A stretch of DNA of 35,151 nt, from positions 1 to 35,151 of the forward strand of contig DATHAP010000063.1 in NCBI GenBank assembly GCA_035489715.1, given 5' to 3'. This document shows, piece by piece, positions 12,215 through 20,164 of the stretch. Source of the DNA: Actinomycetes bacterium (GTDB lineage Bacteria; Actinomycetota; Actinomycetes; JACCUZ01). Position numbers and translations under genes: made by a program. The notes beneath the pieces were generated by a model. It saw only the letters and a list, made by a program, of their open reading frames with translations, was not told the origin of the DNA and did no database searches. Each line of letters begins with the position of its first letter. Positions within the stretch are counted from its first letter, which is position 1.

Positions 12215-13201
12215 ATGAGGGGTGATGCACCGTCCGGCCCGCGCCGGGAGCCTCGTCCCGTGCGCTCCACGGGCCGCTTCTCGCGCCTGCGCGGCTGGGC
12301 CCAGGGCGGCAGCGAGCGGACCGCCCGGACCCGGGCCTGGACGTCCGACCTGCTGGCTCGGATCCCGGTCCTCGGTCGACTGGTCTCCGAGCTGGTCCGC
12401 GTCGAGGTGATCGACCGATCGCTGGCGATTGGTGCGCAGGCCCTGCTGGCCGTGCTGCCGCTGCTCGTGGTCGTGGCCGCCTTCGCGCCGCCTTCCTTCG
12501 GAGCCGACGTGCTCGCCCACATCCGGGACGCGATGGGGCTCGCCCCCGAGGCCACCGGGCCGCTCCAGAAGCTGGTGCTCCCCGAGTCGGAGCTGCGTCA
12601 GGAGACCGGGTACATCGGACTGCTGATCACGTTGATCTCGGCGACCAGCTTCTCGCGCGCCCTGCAGCGGACCTACGCGAAGATCTGGGACCTGACGGGC
12701 GTGCGCCGCAGCGGCGCCGTGCGGAGCAGCGTGATCTGGCTCGTGGGCTGGCTCATCTACCTCGACGGCGTGGTGCTTGTCGGCGGTCTGCTCGCCGACG
12801 TCCCGGGGCACCCGGCGCCGCAGGTCGTGGTCCTCGGCACCTTTGCGGTCCTGATCTGGTGGTGGGGCGCCCGGGTGCTGCTGCTGTGGCGGGTCGCGTG
12901 GTCGCACCTGTTGCCGACCGCCGTGCTCACGGCGTTGGGCATGCTCCTGCTCACCACCGGGTCGAACATCGTGATGCCGCGCTACGTCAAGGTCAGCGTC
13001 GAGCAGTTCGGCACCTTCGGCCTGGTGCTCGCCGCTGCGTCGTGGCTTGTCGCCTTCGGCTTCGTGGTCATCGTGATGGCGGTGGTGGGCCGGGTCTTCG
13101 CCGAGCACGCCGGGTGGGGCCGGTTCGTTGACCGCGCAGCAGGGCGGCGCCACACCGCCGTGGCGACTCGGCCCGGGACGACGGACAGCCGGCGCCTCTG
13201 A
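12215..13201 (+). CDS. YihY/virulence factor BrkB family membrane protein
   Basis: About 328 residues in the YihY (once called RNase BN) family. Six hydrophobic segments are visible, starting at SLAIGAQALLAVLPLLVVVAAF (about 70-91) and including WLIYLDGVVLVGGLL, VVVLGTFAVLIWWW and FGLVLAAASWLVAFGFVVIV (each shown in part). The conserved FSRALQRTYAKIWDL segment supports the family. The start is uncertain: ATG at 12215 or GTG at 12260 are both plausible, and neither has a clear ribosome binding site. It is divergent from the holin-like/HerA unit. Proposed roles in this family (transport, cell-surface properties) are not proven. Confidence 0.82.
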   Translation: MRGDAPSGPRREPRPVRSTGRFSRLRGWAQGGSERTARTRAWTSDLLARIPVLGRLVSELVRVEVIDRSLAIGAQALLAVLPLLVVVAAFAPPSFGADVLAHIRDAMGLAPEATGPLQKLVLPESELRQETGYIGLLITLISATSFSRALQRTYAKIWDLTGVRRSGAVRSSVIWLVGWLIYLDGVVLVGGLLADVPGHPAPQVVVLGTFAVLIWWWGARVLLLWRVAWSHLLPTAVLTALGMLLLTTGSNIVMPRYVKVSVEQFGTFGLVLAAASWLVAFGFVVIVMAVVGRVFAEHAGWGRFVDRAAGRRHTAVATRPGTTDSRRL

Positions 13202-13228
13202 ATCTCGCGAAGCACCGGCCGTCTGCTG

Positions 13229-13302
13229 TCGGGGTGGCGGGATTTGAACCCACGACCTCTGCGTCCCGAACGCAGCGCGCTACCAAGCTGCGCTACACCC
13301 CG
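13229..13302 (-). tRNA. tRNA-Pro(CGG)
   Basis: On the minus strand the acceptor stem is CGGGGTG/CACCCCG with discriminator A. The anticodon stem CTGCG/CGCAG encloses loop TTCGGGA, giving anticodon CGG. The T arm GGGTTCAAATCC is intact. CCA is not encoded, unlike the tRNA-Ser in this window. It sits between the YihY and phosphoesterase genes with no integrase nearby. Confidence 0.95.
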
Positions 13303-13372
13303 AAGGAAGCGCGGACAGTCTAGCCGGTGCGGGGGAGTGCTCCGCCCGGCCGGGTCGGGCCGGTTGAACCTG

Positions 13373-14299
13373 TCAGGACTCCCGCGGCACCAGGGTCAGC
13401 AGCGTCGCCTCGGGGCGGCAGGCGAAGCGCACCTGCGCGTACGGCGACGTACCGACTCCGGCGGAGACGTGCAGGAAGGCACGGCGCCCGCCGTGCTCGT
13501 GGGTGGAGAGCCCCTTCGCCTGGCGCCGCGGCAGGTCGCAGTTGGTCACCAGCGCGCCGACGAACGGCACGCAGAGCTGGCCGCCGTGCGTGTGGCCGGC
13601 CAGCACCAGCGGGAAGCCGTCGGCGACCATCGGGTCCAGGACCCGGCGGTAGGGGGCGTGGGTGACGCCGATCGACAGGTCGGCTGCGGGGTCGGCGGGA
13701 CCGGCCACGTCCTGGTAGCGGTCCTGCCGGATGTGCGCGTCGTCGGTGCCGACCAGCTCGATCTCTCGGTGGTCGGCCTTGATCCGCTCGCGGGCGTTGT
13801 CGAGGTCGACCCAGCCGGCGGCGAGCAGGCCGTCGCGCAGGTCGTCGGTGGGCATCCGGTGCTTCGACAGACGCGGCTCGCCGACCGGCAGCAGGTAGCG
13901 GGCCGGATTCTTGAACGTCGGCTCGTAGTAGTCGTTCGAGCCCATGACGAAGGCGCCGGGCCGCTCGAGCAGCGGGCCGAGCGCGTCCAGGACCGCCGGC
14001 ACCGACTCTCGGTGCGCCAGGTTGTCTCCGGTGTCGACGACCAGGTCCGGCTCCAGACCGGCCAGCGAGCGGACCCACTCGCGCTTCGCCTTCTGGCCGG
14101 GCGTCAGGTGCAGGTCGGAGACGTGCAGCACCCGCAGCGGCCGGGCACCCGGTGCGAGAACCGGCACCTCGACCCGACGCAGCGTGAACGCGCGGATCTC
14201 GTACGCCGCAGCCCAGGTCAGGCAGGCCGCCCCGGCCACCGCACCCGCGGCGGTCGCGACGGCAGCCGCGGACAGCGGCGTGCGGGGAGGTCGAGACAC
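13373..14299 (-). CDS. Metallophosphoesterase, YaeI-like, membrane-anchored
   Basis: About 308 residues. An uncleaved N-terminal hydrophobic segment (about 10-33) is followed by a calcineurin-like domain: SDLHLTPG (D62, H64), GDN (91-93), SND (121-123, in place of the common GNHD), THAP, and GHTHGGQ near the C-terminal third. These residues build the two-metal site, so it should be an active phosphohydrolase; related proteins act on phospholipids such as UDP-diacylglucosamine or on lipid head groups. The GTG at 14299 is preferred over the one at 14302 because a CAGCAT hexamer lies 6 bases before it. Only 26 bases separate it from the divergent YqeY gene. Confidence 0.87.
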   Translation of the reverse strand: MSRPPRTPLSAAAVATAAGAVAGAACLTWAAAYEIRAFTLRRVEVPVLAPGARPLRVLHVSDLHLTPGQKAKREWVRSLAGLEPDLVVDTGDNLAHRESVPAVLDALGPLLERPGAFVMGSNDYYEPTFKNPARYLLPVGEPRLSKHRMPTDDLRDGLLAAGWVDLDNARERIKADHREIELVGTDDAHIRQDRYQDVAGPADPAADLSIGVTHAPYRRVLDPMVADGFPLVLAGHTHGGQLCVPFVGALVTNCDLPRRQAKGLSTHEHGGRRAFLHVSAGVGTSPYAQVRFACRPEATLLTLVPRES

Positions 14300-14325
14300 C
14301 ACCCGATGCTGACACACTTGCCGGC

Positions 14326-14781
14326 ATGTCCCCACTCAAGGACCAGCTGCAGGCCGACCTCACCGCGGCGATGAAGGCGCGTGACGAGCTGCGCTCCGCC
14401 ACGCTGCGGATGGTGCTCACCGCGGTCCGCACCGAGGAGGTCGCGGGCAAGTCGGCGCGCCAGCTCGACGACGCCGAGGTCGTCACCGTGCTGGGCCGCG
14501 AGGCGAAGAAGCGTCGCGAGGCCGCCGAGGCGTTCGACCAGGGCGGCCGGCCGGAGAGCGCCGAGCGGGAGCGCGCCGAGGGCGAGGTCATCGCGACCTA
14601 CCTGCCGGCCCAGCTGGGCGACGACGAGCTGCGCGACCTGGTCGCCGCGGCGATCGGGGAGACCGGCGTCTCCGGTCCGCAGGCCATGGGCCAGGTGATG
14701 AAGGGCGTCACGCCGAAGACCGCCGGCCGGGCCGAGGGTGGCCGGGTCGCCGCGGAGGTACGTCGCCAGCTCGGTCTCTAG
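14326..14781 (+). CDS. GatB/YqeY domain protein
   Basis: 151 residues, full length for the YqeY family. These are small proteins resembling the tRNA-binding tail of the GatB amidotransferase subunit. Typical parts are LKDQLQADLTAAMKARDELR at the start, AEGEVIATYLPAQLGDDEL (about 84-102) and GPQAMGQVMKGVTPK (read in parts). No Shine-Dalgarno site is visible; a weak CACACT lies 7 bases before the ATG. Its precise role is unknown. It converges with the PBP gene, the two stops being 38 bases apart. Confidence 0.9.
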   Translation: MSPLKDQLQADLTAAMKARDELRSATLRMVLTAVRTEEVAGKSARQLDDAEVVTVLGREAKKRREAAEAFDQGGRPESAERERAEGEVIATYLPAQLGDDELRDLVAAAIGETGVSGPQAMGQVMKGVTPKTAGRAEGGRVAAEVRRQLGL

Positions 14782-14819
14782 ACCCGGAGCCGGCGTCGGC
14801 CCGCAGGTGGGGCCCCGGG

Positions 14820-17213
14820 TCACGGGCGGTTACGGCACTCCGGGCGGTTGGAGTTCTCGCAGTCGTCCGGGCCCAGGGTGTTCTGCGGCTCGGACGTCGG
14901 CGGCGGCGGCTCGGCCGGCGGCGGGCCGGCGCTGACGTAGATGACGACGCGCTGGCCGGGGTAGACCGAGGCGCCGTCGCCCGGGTAGGAGTAGGCGACC
15001 GTGCCTTCGGGGGCGTAGGCCGCGTAGACCCGGTCTCCGCTCTCCACCGGGTCGAGCTGGGCCTGCCGCAGCACCTTCTTGGCCTGCTCGACCGACATGC
15101 CGGTCACCGACGGGACCTGGATCGACTCGCCGCGCACGACGTCGTCGGTCGCCTCGCTGAACGAGCTCACCGGGACGTTGGCCAGCGTGCGGCTCATCAT
15201 CGTCTGCCAGATCGGCCCGGGCAGGCAGCCGCCGCAGACGTCGCCGTAGTAGCGGCCACCGATGACCCGGTCGAAGAGCGGGTAGCCACCCTTCGGCGGT
15301 GACGGGTTGCCCGCCCACACCGCGGTCGCGAGGTCGGGCGTGTAGCCGATGAACCAGACGTTGGCCCGCTGGTTCGTGGTGCCGGTCTTGCCGGCGGAGG
15401 GGCGCCCGATCTGCGCCCGGGCACCGGTGCCGTTGGTCATCACGCCCTGCAGCAGCTCGTTCATGCCGTCGGCGATCTCCTGGTCGATCACCTGCTGGCA
15501 GTCGGCGTCGGGGACGCTGAGCCGGTTGCCGCTCGGGTCGGTCACCTCGAGGATCGCGATCGCGTTGCAGTGGGTGCCGCGGGCGGCGAACGTCGCGTAG
15601 GCCTCGGCCATCGTCAGCGGGGAGACCTCGTTGACCCCGAGGGTGAACGACTTGACCACCTGGAGCTTCTTGCCATCGGCGCGGCGCACGCCCATCGCCG
15701 CGGCCAGCTCGGCGGGGCGGCAGACGCCGACCCGCTCGCTCAGCTGGGCGAAGTAGGTGTTGATCGACCCCTCGATGCCGGTGCGCAGCGTGTAGTAGCC
15801 GTTCTCGCTCTCGGTCTCGTTGACCGGGTCCCACTTGTCGTAGAGCGTCTCGCCGTTGCACGCCTCGACCGGGCCGATGTCGACCTGGTAGGGCGAGTAG
15901 ATGCCGTAGTCGAAGGGGTAGCCCTTCTCCAGCGCCGCCGCGGCGACGAACACCTTGAAGGTCGACCCGGCCTGGAACCCTCGGCTGCCGCCGTACGCCT
16001 GGTCGGTCGCGGGGTTGAACTTGAACTGCCCCTTGCCGTCGCCGAAGCTGCGGCTGGTCGCCATCGCCTTGATCTGCCCGGTGCCCGGTTGCACCGTGGC
16101 CAGCGCGGAGGCCACCTTGTCGCGCGGGTTGACGTACTCGCTCACCGCGTCCTGGGCGTTGCGCTGCGCGTTGCGGTCCAGCGTCGTGGTGATGGTCAGG
16201 CCGCCCTTGAGCAGCAGGTTGGTCCGGTCGGTGCGGGTGGCGCCGAACGCCTTGTCGTTCTGGATCGTCTTGAGCACGAAGTCGCAGAAGAACGCGACCT
16301 TGGACTCCTGGCAGCCGTTCTGCGTCGAGCGCTTCGACGGCTTGAGGTCGAGCTCGGTGGTCTTAGCCTGCTCGGCCTCCGTCGGGTCGACCACGCCGAC
16401 GGCCGCCATCCGGCTGAGCACGACGTTGCGTCGGGCGAGAGAGCGCTCGGGATTGCGCGTCGGGTCGAACGCCGTGGGCTGCTGGACGATGCCGGCCAGC
16501 GTCGCGGCCTGTGCCAGGGTCAGGTCGCGGGCGTGGGTGCTGAAGTAGCGCCGGGCGGCCGCCTCGACGCCGTACGCACCACCGCCGAAGTAGGCGATGT
16601 TCAGGTAGCGCTCGAGGATCTGCCGCTTGGAGTACTTCTCCTCCAGGGCCACCGCGTAGCGCAGCTCGCGCAACTTGCGGCTGTAGGACTGCTCCGTCGC
16701 GGCGGCCCGCGCCTCGGCCCGCTTCTTCGGGTCGTCGATGCTCTCGGCGGACTCGAGCAGCACCTGCTTGACGTACTGCTGGGTCAGGGTAGAGCCGCCC
16801 TGCACGTCCTGGCCGGACTGGTTGTTGACGAAGGCGCGCATCGTGCCGCGGAGGTCGATGCCGCCGTGCTGGTAGAAGCGGGAGTCCTCGATCGCGATCA
16901 CCGCCCGGCGCATGACCGGGGTGACGTCGGAAAGCGGGACCACGACCCGGTTCTCGGAGTAGAAGGTGGCGATCAGGCTGCCGTCGGCGGCCAGGATCCG
17001 GGAGCGCTGGGCGAGCGGGGGAATCTCCAGCTCGGCGGGCAGGTCCTCGAAGCCCTCGGCGCCGTCGCGGGCCGCCAGGCCCAGACCGCCGACCACGGGC
17101 AGCACCAGCCCTGCGACCAGGAGGCCGCAGAGCACGCTGATCCCGAGGAAGAGCACGAGCCGGGTCACGAACCCGGCGTCGGGCCGGTCCAGGCCGGGGC
17201 GGAGAGCCTGCAT
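14820..17213 (-). CDS. Class A penicillin-binding protein with C-terminal PASTA domain
   Basis: 797 residues; polymerises and crosslinks peptidoglycan outside the membrane. There is one membrane anchor (about 17-42). The transglycosylase domain has the catalytic glutamate E109 in IEDSRFYQHGG and GGSTLTQQ. The transpeptidase has STFK (serine 417), SIN (483-485) and KTGTTN (609-614). One PASTA domain covers about 697-763, then a Pro-rich tail with two cysteines. This matches PonA2 of M. tuberculosis, which also lies beside whiB4. The ATG at 17213 is chosen over a TTG at 17222; a TACCCT hexamer lies 8 bases upstream of it. Confidence 0.93.
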   Translation of the reverse strand: MQALRPGLDRPDAGFVTRLVLFLGISVLCGLLVAGLVLPVVGGLGLAARDGAEGFEDLPAELEIPPLAQRSRILAADGSLIATFYSENRVVVPLSDVTPVMRRAVIAIEDSRFYQHGGIDLRGTMRAFVNNQSGQDVQGGSTLTQQYVKQVLLESAESIDDPKKRAEARAAATEQSYSRKLRELRYAVALEEKYSKRQILERYLNIAYFGGGAYGVEAAARRYFSTHARDLTLAQAATLAGIVQQPTAFDPTRNPERSLARRNVVLSRMAAVGVVDPTEAEQAKTTELDLKPSKRSTQNGCQESKVAFFCDFVLKTIQNDKAFGATRTDRTNLLLKGGLTITTTLDRNAQRNAQDAVSEYVNPRDKVASALATVQPGTGQIKAMATSRSFGDGKGQFKFNPATDQAYGGSRGFQAGSTFKVFVAAAALEKGYPFDYGIYSPYQVDIGPVEACNGETLYDKWDPVNETESENGYYTLRTGIEGSINTYFAQLSERVGVCRPAELAAAMGVRRADGKKLQVVKSFTLGVNEVSPLTMAEAYATFAARGTHCNAIAILEVTDPSGNRLSVPDADCQQVIDQEIADGMNELLQGVMTNGTGARAQIGRPSAGKTGTTNQRANVWFIGYTPDLATAVWAGNPSPPKGGYPLFDRVIGGRYYGDVCGGCLPGPIWQTMMSRTLANVPVSSFSEATDDVVRGESIQVPSVTGMSVEQAKKVLRQAQLDPVESGDRVYAAYAPEGTVAYSYPGDGASVYPGQRVVIYVSAGPPPAEPPPPTSEPQNTLGPDDCENSNRPECRNRP

Positions 17214-17309
17214 GAGGCACAAGGGTACGGGTGGCGGGAGGGGTTCGCGTCCATGCGGGCTCCAGCCGTAGTCCGTACTGACTAGATCAGATTGGGCCGA
17301 ACGGTTCTG

Positions 17310-17337
17310 TTGCCCGAGGTGTCCGGATCCGTACCGT
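17310..17337 (+). promoter_or_regulatory. Candidate whiB promoter
   Basis: TTGCCC (17310-17315) and TACCGT (17332-17337) are separated by 16 bases. The resulting leader of about 60 nt includes a small C4/G4 hairpin (near 17365-17377) and AAGGAC about 8 bases before the whiB ATG. The rest of 17214-17309 shows nothing I can name. Confidence 0.4.
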
Positions 17338-17403
17338 CCTCAGCACGACGCACCACGGCGCACACCCCGCCAAGGGGGGCGCACTGCACTAAGGACGGAC
17401 AGC

Positions 17404-17715
17404 ATGTGGGCAGACGACTGGGCCTCGCGGGGGGCTTGCCGTACCAGTGACCCGGACACGTTGTTCGTGCAGGGGGCCGCGCAGAACCGCGCGAAGGCCG
17501 TCTGCATGGGCTGCCCGGTCCGGACCGAGTGCCTCGCCGATGCCCTGGACAACAGGGTCGAGTTCGGCGTCTGGGGCGGGATGACCGAGCGTGAGCGCCG
17601 AGCGCTGCTCCGTCGCCGACCCAACGTCACCTCGTGGCGTGCCCTCCTCGAGACGGCGCGTGACGAGTACGAGCGTGGGCTGATCGCTGCGGTGGACCTC
17701 CAGGTCGCCATGTAG
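17404..17715 (+). CDS. WhiB family Fe-S regulator (WhiB4-like by context)
   Basis: 103 residues. The four cysteines C12, C34, C37 and C43 (C-x21-C-x2-C-x5-C) ligate the iron-sulfur cluster. GVWGG (55-59) is the sigma-binding turn, followed by the basic stretch RRALLRRR that contacts DNA. Members sense oxygen and nitric oxide and act as redox transcription factors. Position between the PBP gene and the Get3-like pair is the position of whiB4 in mycobacteria. It has its own candidate promoter, a leader with AAGGAC and a strong terminator, so it is monocistronic. Confidence 0.93.
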   Translation: MWADDWASRGACRTSDPDTLFVQGAAQNRAKAVCMGCPVRTECLADALDNRVEFGVWGGMTERERRALLRRRPNVTSWRALLETARDEYERGLIAAVDLQVAM

Positions 17716-17746
17716 CGAGAGAGCAGCTCCCGACGGGAGAGCGATG

Positions 17747-17787
17747 ACGGGGCGGTCCCTTTGTGGAGGGGAGGACCGCCCCGTTTC
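17747..17787 (+). terminator. Rho-independent terminator of whiB
   Basis: ACGGGGCGGTCC (17747-17758) and GGACCGCCCCGT (17773-17784) form a perfect 12-bp stem with a 14-base loop, followed by TTTC. The left flank is A-poor, so it acts mainly in the whiB direction. Confidence 0.8.
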
Positions 17788-17845
17788 TGCTGTCCGGGGG
17801 GCTTGGCGACGTACCGCCGACGGCGTGCACCACCCGCCGCACCTG

Positions 17846-17926
17846 CATGATCGTTCGCGACACCAGCCGCCTCGACACGCCGGGCACCTCGGCGTGTCGG
17901 GCGCGTCCACGTCGCAAACGATCATG
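17846..17926. repeat. Nested double-palindrome repeat, copy A
   Basis: The outer arms CATGATCGTTCGCGAC (17846-17861) and GTCGCAAACGATCATG (17911-17926) match with one mismatch. The inner arms CGACACGCCG (17873-17882) and CGGCGTGTCG (17890-17899) match perfectly around a 7-base loop. Both spacers are 11 bases. The same layout with nearly the same arms recurs at 25375-25450. It lies between convergent genes. Confidence 0.85.
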
Positions 17927-17930
17927 GTTG

Positions 17931-17980
17931 CCGGAGGTGGCCGGAGGTGGCCGGGGGTGGCCGGAGGTGGCCGGGGGTGG
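17931..17980. repeat. Five tandem 10-bp repeats
   Basis: Five consecutive decamers CCGGAGGTGG or CCGGGGGTGG (order A, A, G, A, G at the fifth base) lie directly after palindrome copy A and before the stop of the Get3-like gene. They show no coding signal. Confidence 0.85.
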
Positions 17981-17995
17981 CTGAGTAGGCGCGGC

Positions 17996-19135
17996 TCAGG
18001 CGCCGGCGAGGGACTCGCCGACCAGCCGCAGGCCGGCCAGGTCGTGCACGTCGCCGGGCTGGGCGGCCACGTCGACCACCGGTACGCGGGGGTGCGCGGC
18101 CGTGAACCGCCCCCGCAACGACTGCTCCCGCTCGATCAGCCGCATCCGCTCGGCGTGCAGCCGCAGGATGCCGGCCGCCAGCGGGTGGGAACGCGACTCG
18201 TCGAGGGTCTCGGACCCGGCGGCCGCCCGGTCGGCCGACAGCCCGGTCGCGCCGGAGGCGTGCACCCGGTTGAGCACCAGGCCGGATAGCGGCATCCGCT
18301 CCTCGCCCAGCCGCTCGACGAAGTACGACGCCTCCCGCAGCGCGTCGCGCTCCGGGGCGGCCACCACGACGAAGGACGTGCCGCGCGCCTGCAGCAGCTG
18401 GTAGGTCGCGTCAGCCCGCTCCCGGAAGCCGCCGAACATCGTGTCCAGCGCCGCGATGAACGCCTGCAGGTCCTTGAGCACCTGGCCGCCGAGCACCTTG
18501 GTGAGCACGGAGGTCATCGCGTTGAGACCGGCGCCCACGACCTTGAGGTAAGCCCGGCCGCCGGTCTTGGCAGTGCCCATGAGCACCCGGATGAAGCGCC
18601 CGTCCAGGAACGAGCCCAACCGCTTCGGCGCGTCGAGGAAGTCCAGCGCCGACCGGCTCGGTGGGGTGTCGACGACGATCAGGTCCCAGCGGTCCTCGGC
18701 CCGCAGCTGGCCGAGCTTCTCCATCGCCATGTACTCCTGCGTGCCGGAGAAGCTCGACGACAGCGACTGGTAGAAGGGGTTCTCCATGATCATCTGGGCC
18801 CGGTCGGGCGTGGCGTGCGCGAACACGACGTCGTCGAACGTCCGCTTCATGTCGAGCATCATCGCGTCCAGCGAGCCGCCGCTGGACTCGTCGACGCCCT
18901 TGACCCGGCGGGGGCTGTTGTCGAGCTCGGAGAGCCCCATCGACTGGGCCAGCCGGCGGGCCGGGTCGATCGTCAGCACCACGACCGTGCGGCCCTCCTC
19001 GGCGGCCCGCAGGCCGAGGGCCGCCGCGGTGGTCGTCTTGCCGACACCTCCGGCGCCGCAGCACACGATGATCCGGGTCGACCGGTCGGCGAGCACCGCG
19101 TCCAGGTCGAGCGTCCGGCTCGGCGCGGCGCTCAT
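17996..19135 (-). CDS. Get3/ArsA-like ATPase, second subunit (BagB/Rv3680-like)
   Basis: 379 residues. The P-loop GAGGVGKT (27-34) lacks the signature lysine of the KGGxGKT motif found in its partner. The switch segment LIVVDTPPS (about 145-153) is intact. The family resembles eukaryotic Get3; in M. tuberculosis the Rv3679-Rv3680 pair forms a complex and was not linked to arsenite. The C-terminal half (GLVLNRVHASG, AERMRLIEREQ) is typical of this group. Its ATG overlaps the stop of the first subunit gene by 4 bases, indicating coupled translation and equal dosage. Role in membrane-protein or metabolic homeostasis is inferred from that literature. Confidence 0.87.
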   Translation of the reverse strand: MSAAPSRTLDLDAVLADRSTRIIVCCGAGGVGKTTTAAALGLRAAEEGRTVVVLTIDPARRLAQSMGLSELDNSPRRVKGVDESSGGSLDAMMLDMKRTFDDVVFAHATPDRAQMIMENPFYQSLSSSFSGTQEYMAMEKLGQLRAEDRWDLIVVDTPPSRSALDFLDAPKRLGSFLDGRFIRVLMGTAKTGGRAYLKVVGAGLNAMTSVLTKVLGGQVLKDLQAFIAALDTMFGGFRERADATYQLLQARGTSFVVVAAPERDALREASYFVERLGEERMPLSGLVLNRVHASGATGLSADRAAAGSETLDESRSHPLAAGILRLHAERMRLIEREQSLRGRFTAAHPRVPVVDVAAQPGDVHDLAGLRLVGESLAGA

Positions 19136-20121
19136 GCCATGCCCTGCCGGCACAGGTGCTCCGCGAGCTGGTAGAGCGCGCCGAGGTCGACGCCTCCCGT
19201 CAGCAAGGGCAGGTCGTACGTCGGCCGCTGCAGCGTCTTGACCGCCCGGCGCTGGCTCTTCTCCAGCGCGACCCGGGCCGCGTGCTCCGCGGCCTCGACC
19301 AGCAGGGCGTCGACGCCCGGGTCGCGGACCTTGACGCCGGCGGCGGCGAGCCCCTCGGCCAGCTCGGCGCGGTCGAGCCGACCCTTGGCGGCCGCGGTGA
19401 GCTCGGCCTGCTTGAGCAGCGGCACCCGCACCGCGTTGACGACGATGCCGCCGACCGGCAGCCCGGCCTTGGCCAGCTCGGTGACCCCGTCGGCGGTCTC
19501 CTGGACCGGCATCTCCTCGAGCAGGGTCACGATGTGCACCGCGGTCATCGGGCTGCGCAGCAGCGACATGATGGAGTCGGCCTGGCCGCGGATCGGCCCG
19601 ACCCGGGCCAGCCCCGCGACCTCCTCGTTGACCCCCAGGAACCGGGTGATCCGGCCCGTCGGCGGCGCGTCGAGCACCACCGCGTCGTACACGGGCTCGG
19701 TGCCCTTGCGGCGTCGTGCCGCCTCGTAGACCTTGCCGGTGAGCAGCACGTCGCGCATGCCCGGCGCGATGGTCGTCGCGAAGTCGATCGCCCCGATCCG
19801 GCGCAGGCCGCGTCCGGCACGGCCCAGCCGGTAGAACATCTCGAGGTACTCGAGGAGGGCCTCCTCGGGGTCGATCGCCAGCGCGAACACGTCGCCCCCG
19901 CCCGGCCCGACCGAGACCTTGCGCTCTTCGTAGGGCAGCGGCGGCGAGTCGAAGAGCTGGGCGATGCCCTGGCGGTTCTCGACCTCGACGAGCAGCGTCC
20001 GGCGGCCCTCCCCGGCCAGCGCCAGGGCGAGTGCGGCGGCGACCGTGGTCTTGCCGGTGCCGCCCTTGCCGGTGACGACGTGCAGCCGCACGCCCTCCCA
20101 GTCGGACTCCCGGCTCGCCAC
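19132..20121 (-). CDS. Get3/ArsA-like ATPase, first subunit (BagA/Rv3679-like)
   Basis: 329 residues. The deviant Walker A TGKGGTGKTT (17-26) with signature lysine K19 and the switch region VVLDAPPTGRITRFL are present. It is the upstream partner of the second Get3-like subunit, and the two would form a heterodimer in which this subunit supplies the signature lysine. The GTG at 20121 is preceded by TAGGCT at 6 bases (leaderless). No arsenical resistance genes are nearby. It is divergent from the GNAT gene. Confidence 0.88.
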   Translation of the reverse strand: MASRESDWEGVRLHVVTGKGGTGKTTVAAALALALAGEGRRTLLVEVENRQGIAQLFDSPPLPYEERKVSVGPGGGDVFALAIDPEEALLEYLEMFYRLGRAGRGLRRIGAIDFATTIAPGMRDVLLTGKVYEAARRRKGTEPVYDAVVLDAPPTGRITRFLGVNEEVAGLARVGPIRGQADSIMSLLRSPMTAVHIVTLLEEMPVQETADGVTELAKAGLPVGGIVVNAVRVPLLKQAELTAAAKGRLDRAELAEGLAAAGVKVRDPGVDALLVEAAEHAARVALEKSQRRAVKTLQRPTYDLPLLTGGVDLGALYQLAEHLCRQGMA

Positions 20122-20127
20122 CCGCCG

Positions 20128-20157
20128 AGCCTAACGAGCAGGTCAGCGGCCTACGGT
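20128..20157. promoter_or_regulatory. Divergent pair of leaderless -10 elements
   Basis: Minus-strand TAGGCT (20128-20133) serves the Get3-like pair, 6 bases from its GTG. Plus-strand TACGGT (20152-20157) lies 7 bases before a GTG at 20165 of the GNAT gene. With only 18 bases between the hexamers, the -35 regions must overlap the opposite promoter, so the two are likely to exclude each other. Confidence 0.45.
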
Positions 20158-20164
20158 GGCGCCC

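Noticed and set aside
13229-13302. tRNA-Pro or tRNA-Ser as attachment site of an integrated element
   Set aside because: There is no integrase gene and no partial tRNA copy in the window.
14781-14821. Bidirectional terminator between yqeY and the PBP gene
   Set aside because: GACCCGG/CCGGGTC gives a 7-bp stem with a 27-base loop and no T-run; too weak to call.
17846-17926. Palindrome copy A as a simple whiB terminator
   Set aside because: whiB already has a strong terminator at 17747-17787, and the palindrome has no T-run and a close relative elsewhere.
17931-17980. CRISPR array
   Set aside because: The decamers are contiguous with no spacers, and no cas genes are present.
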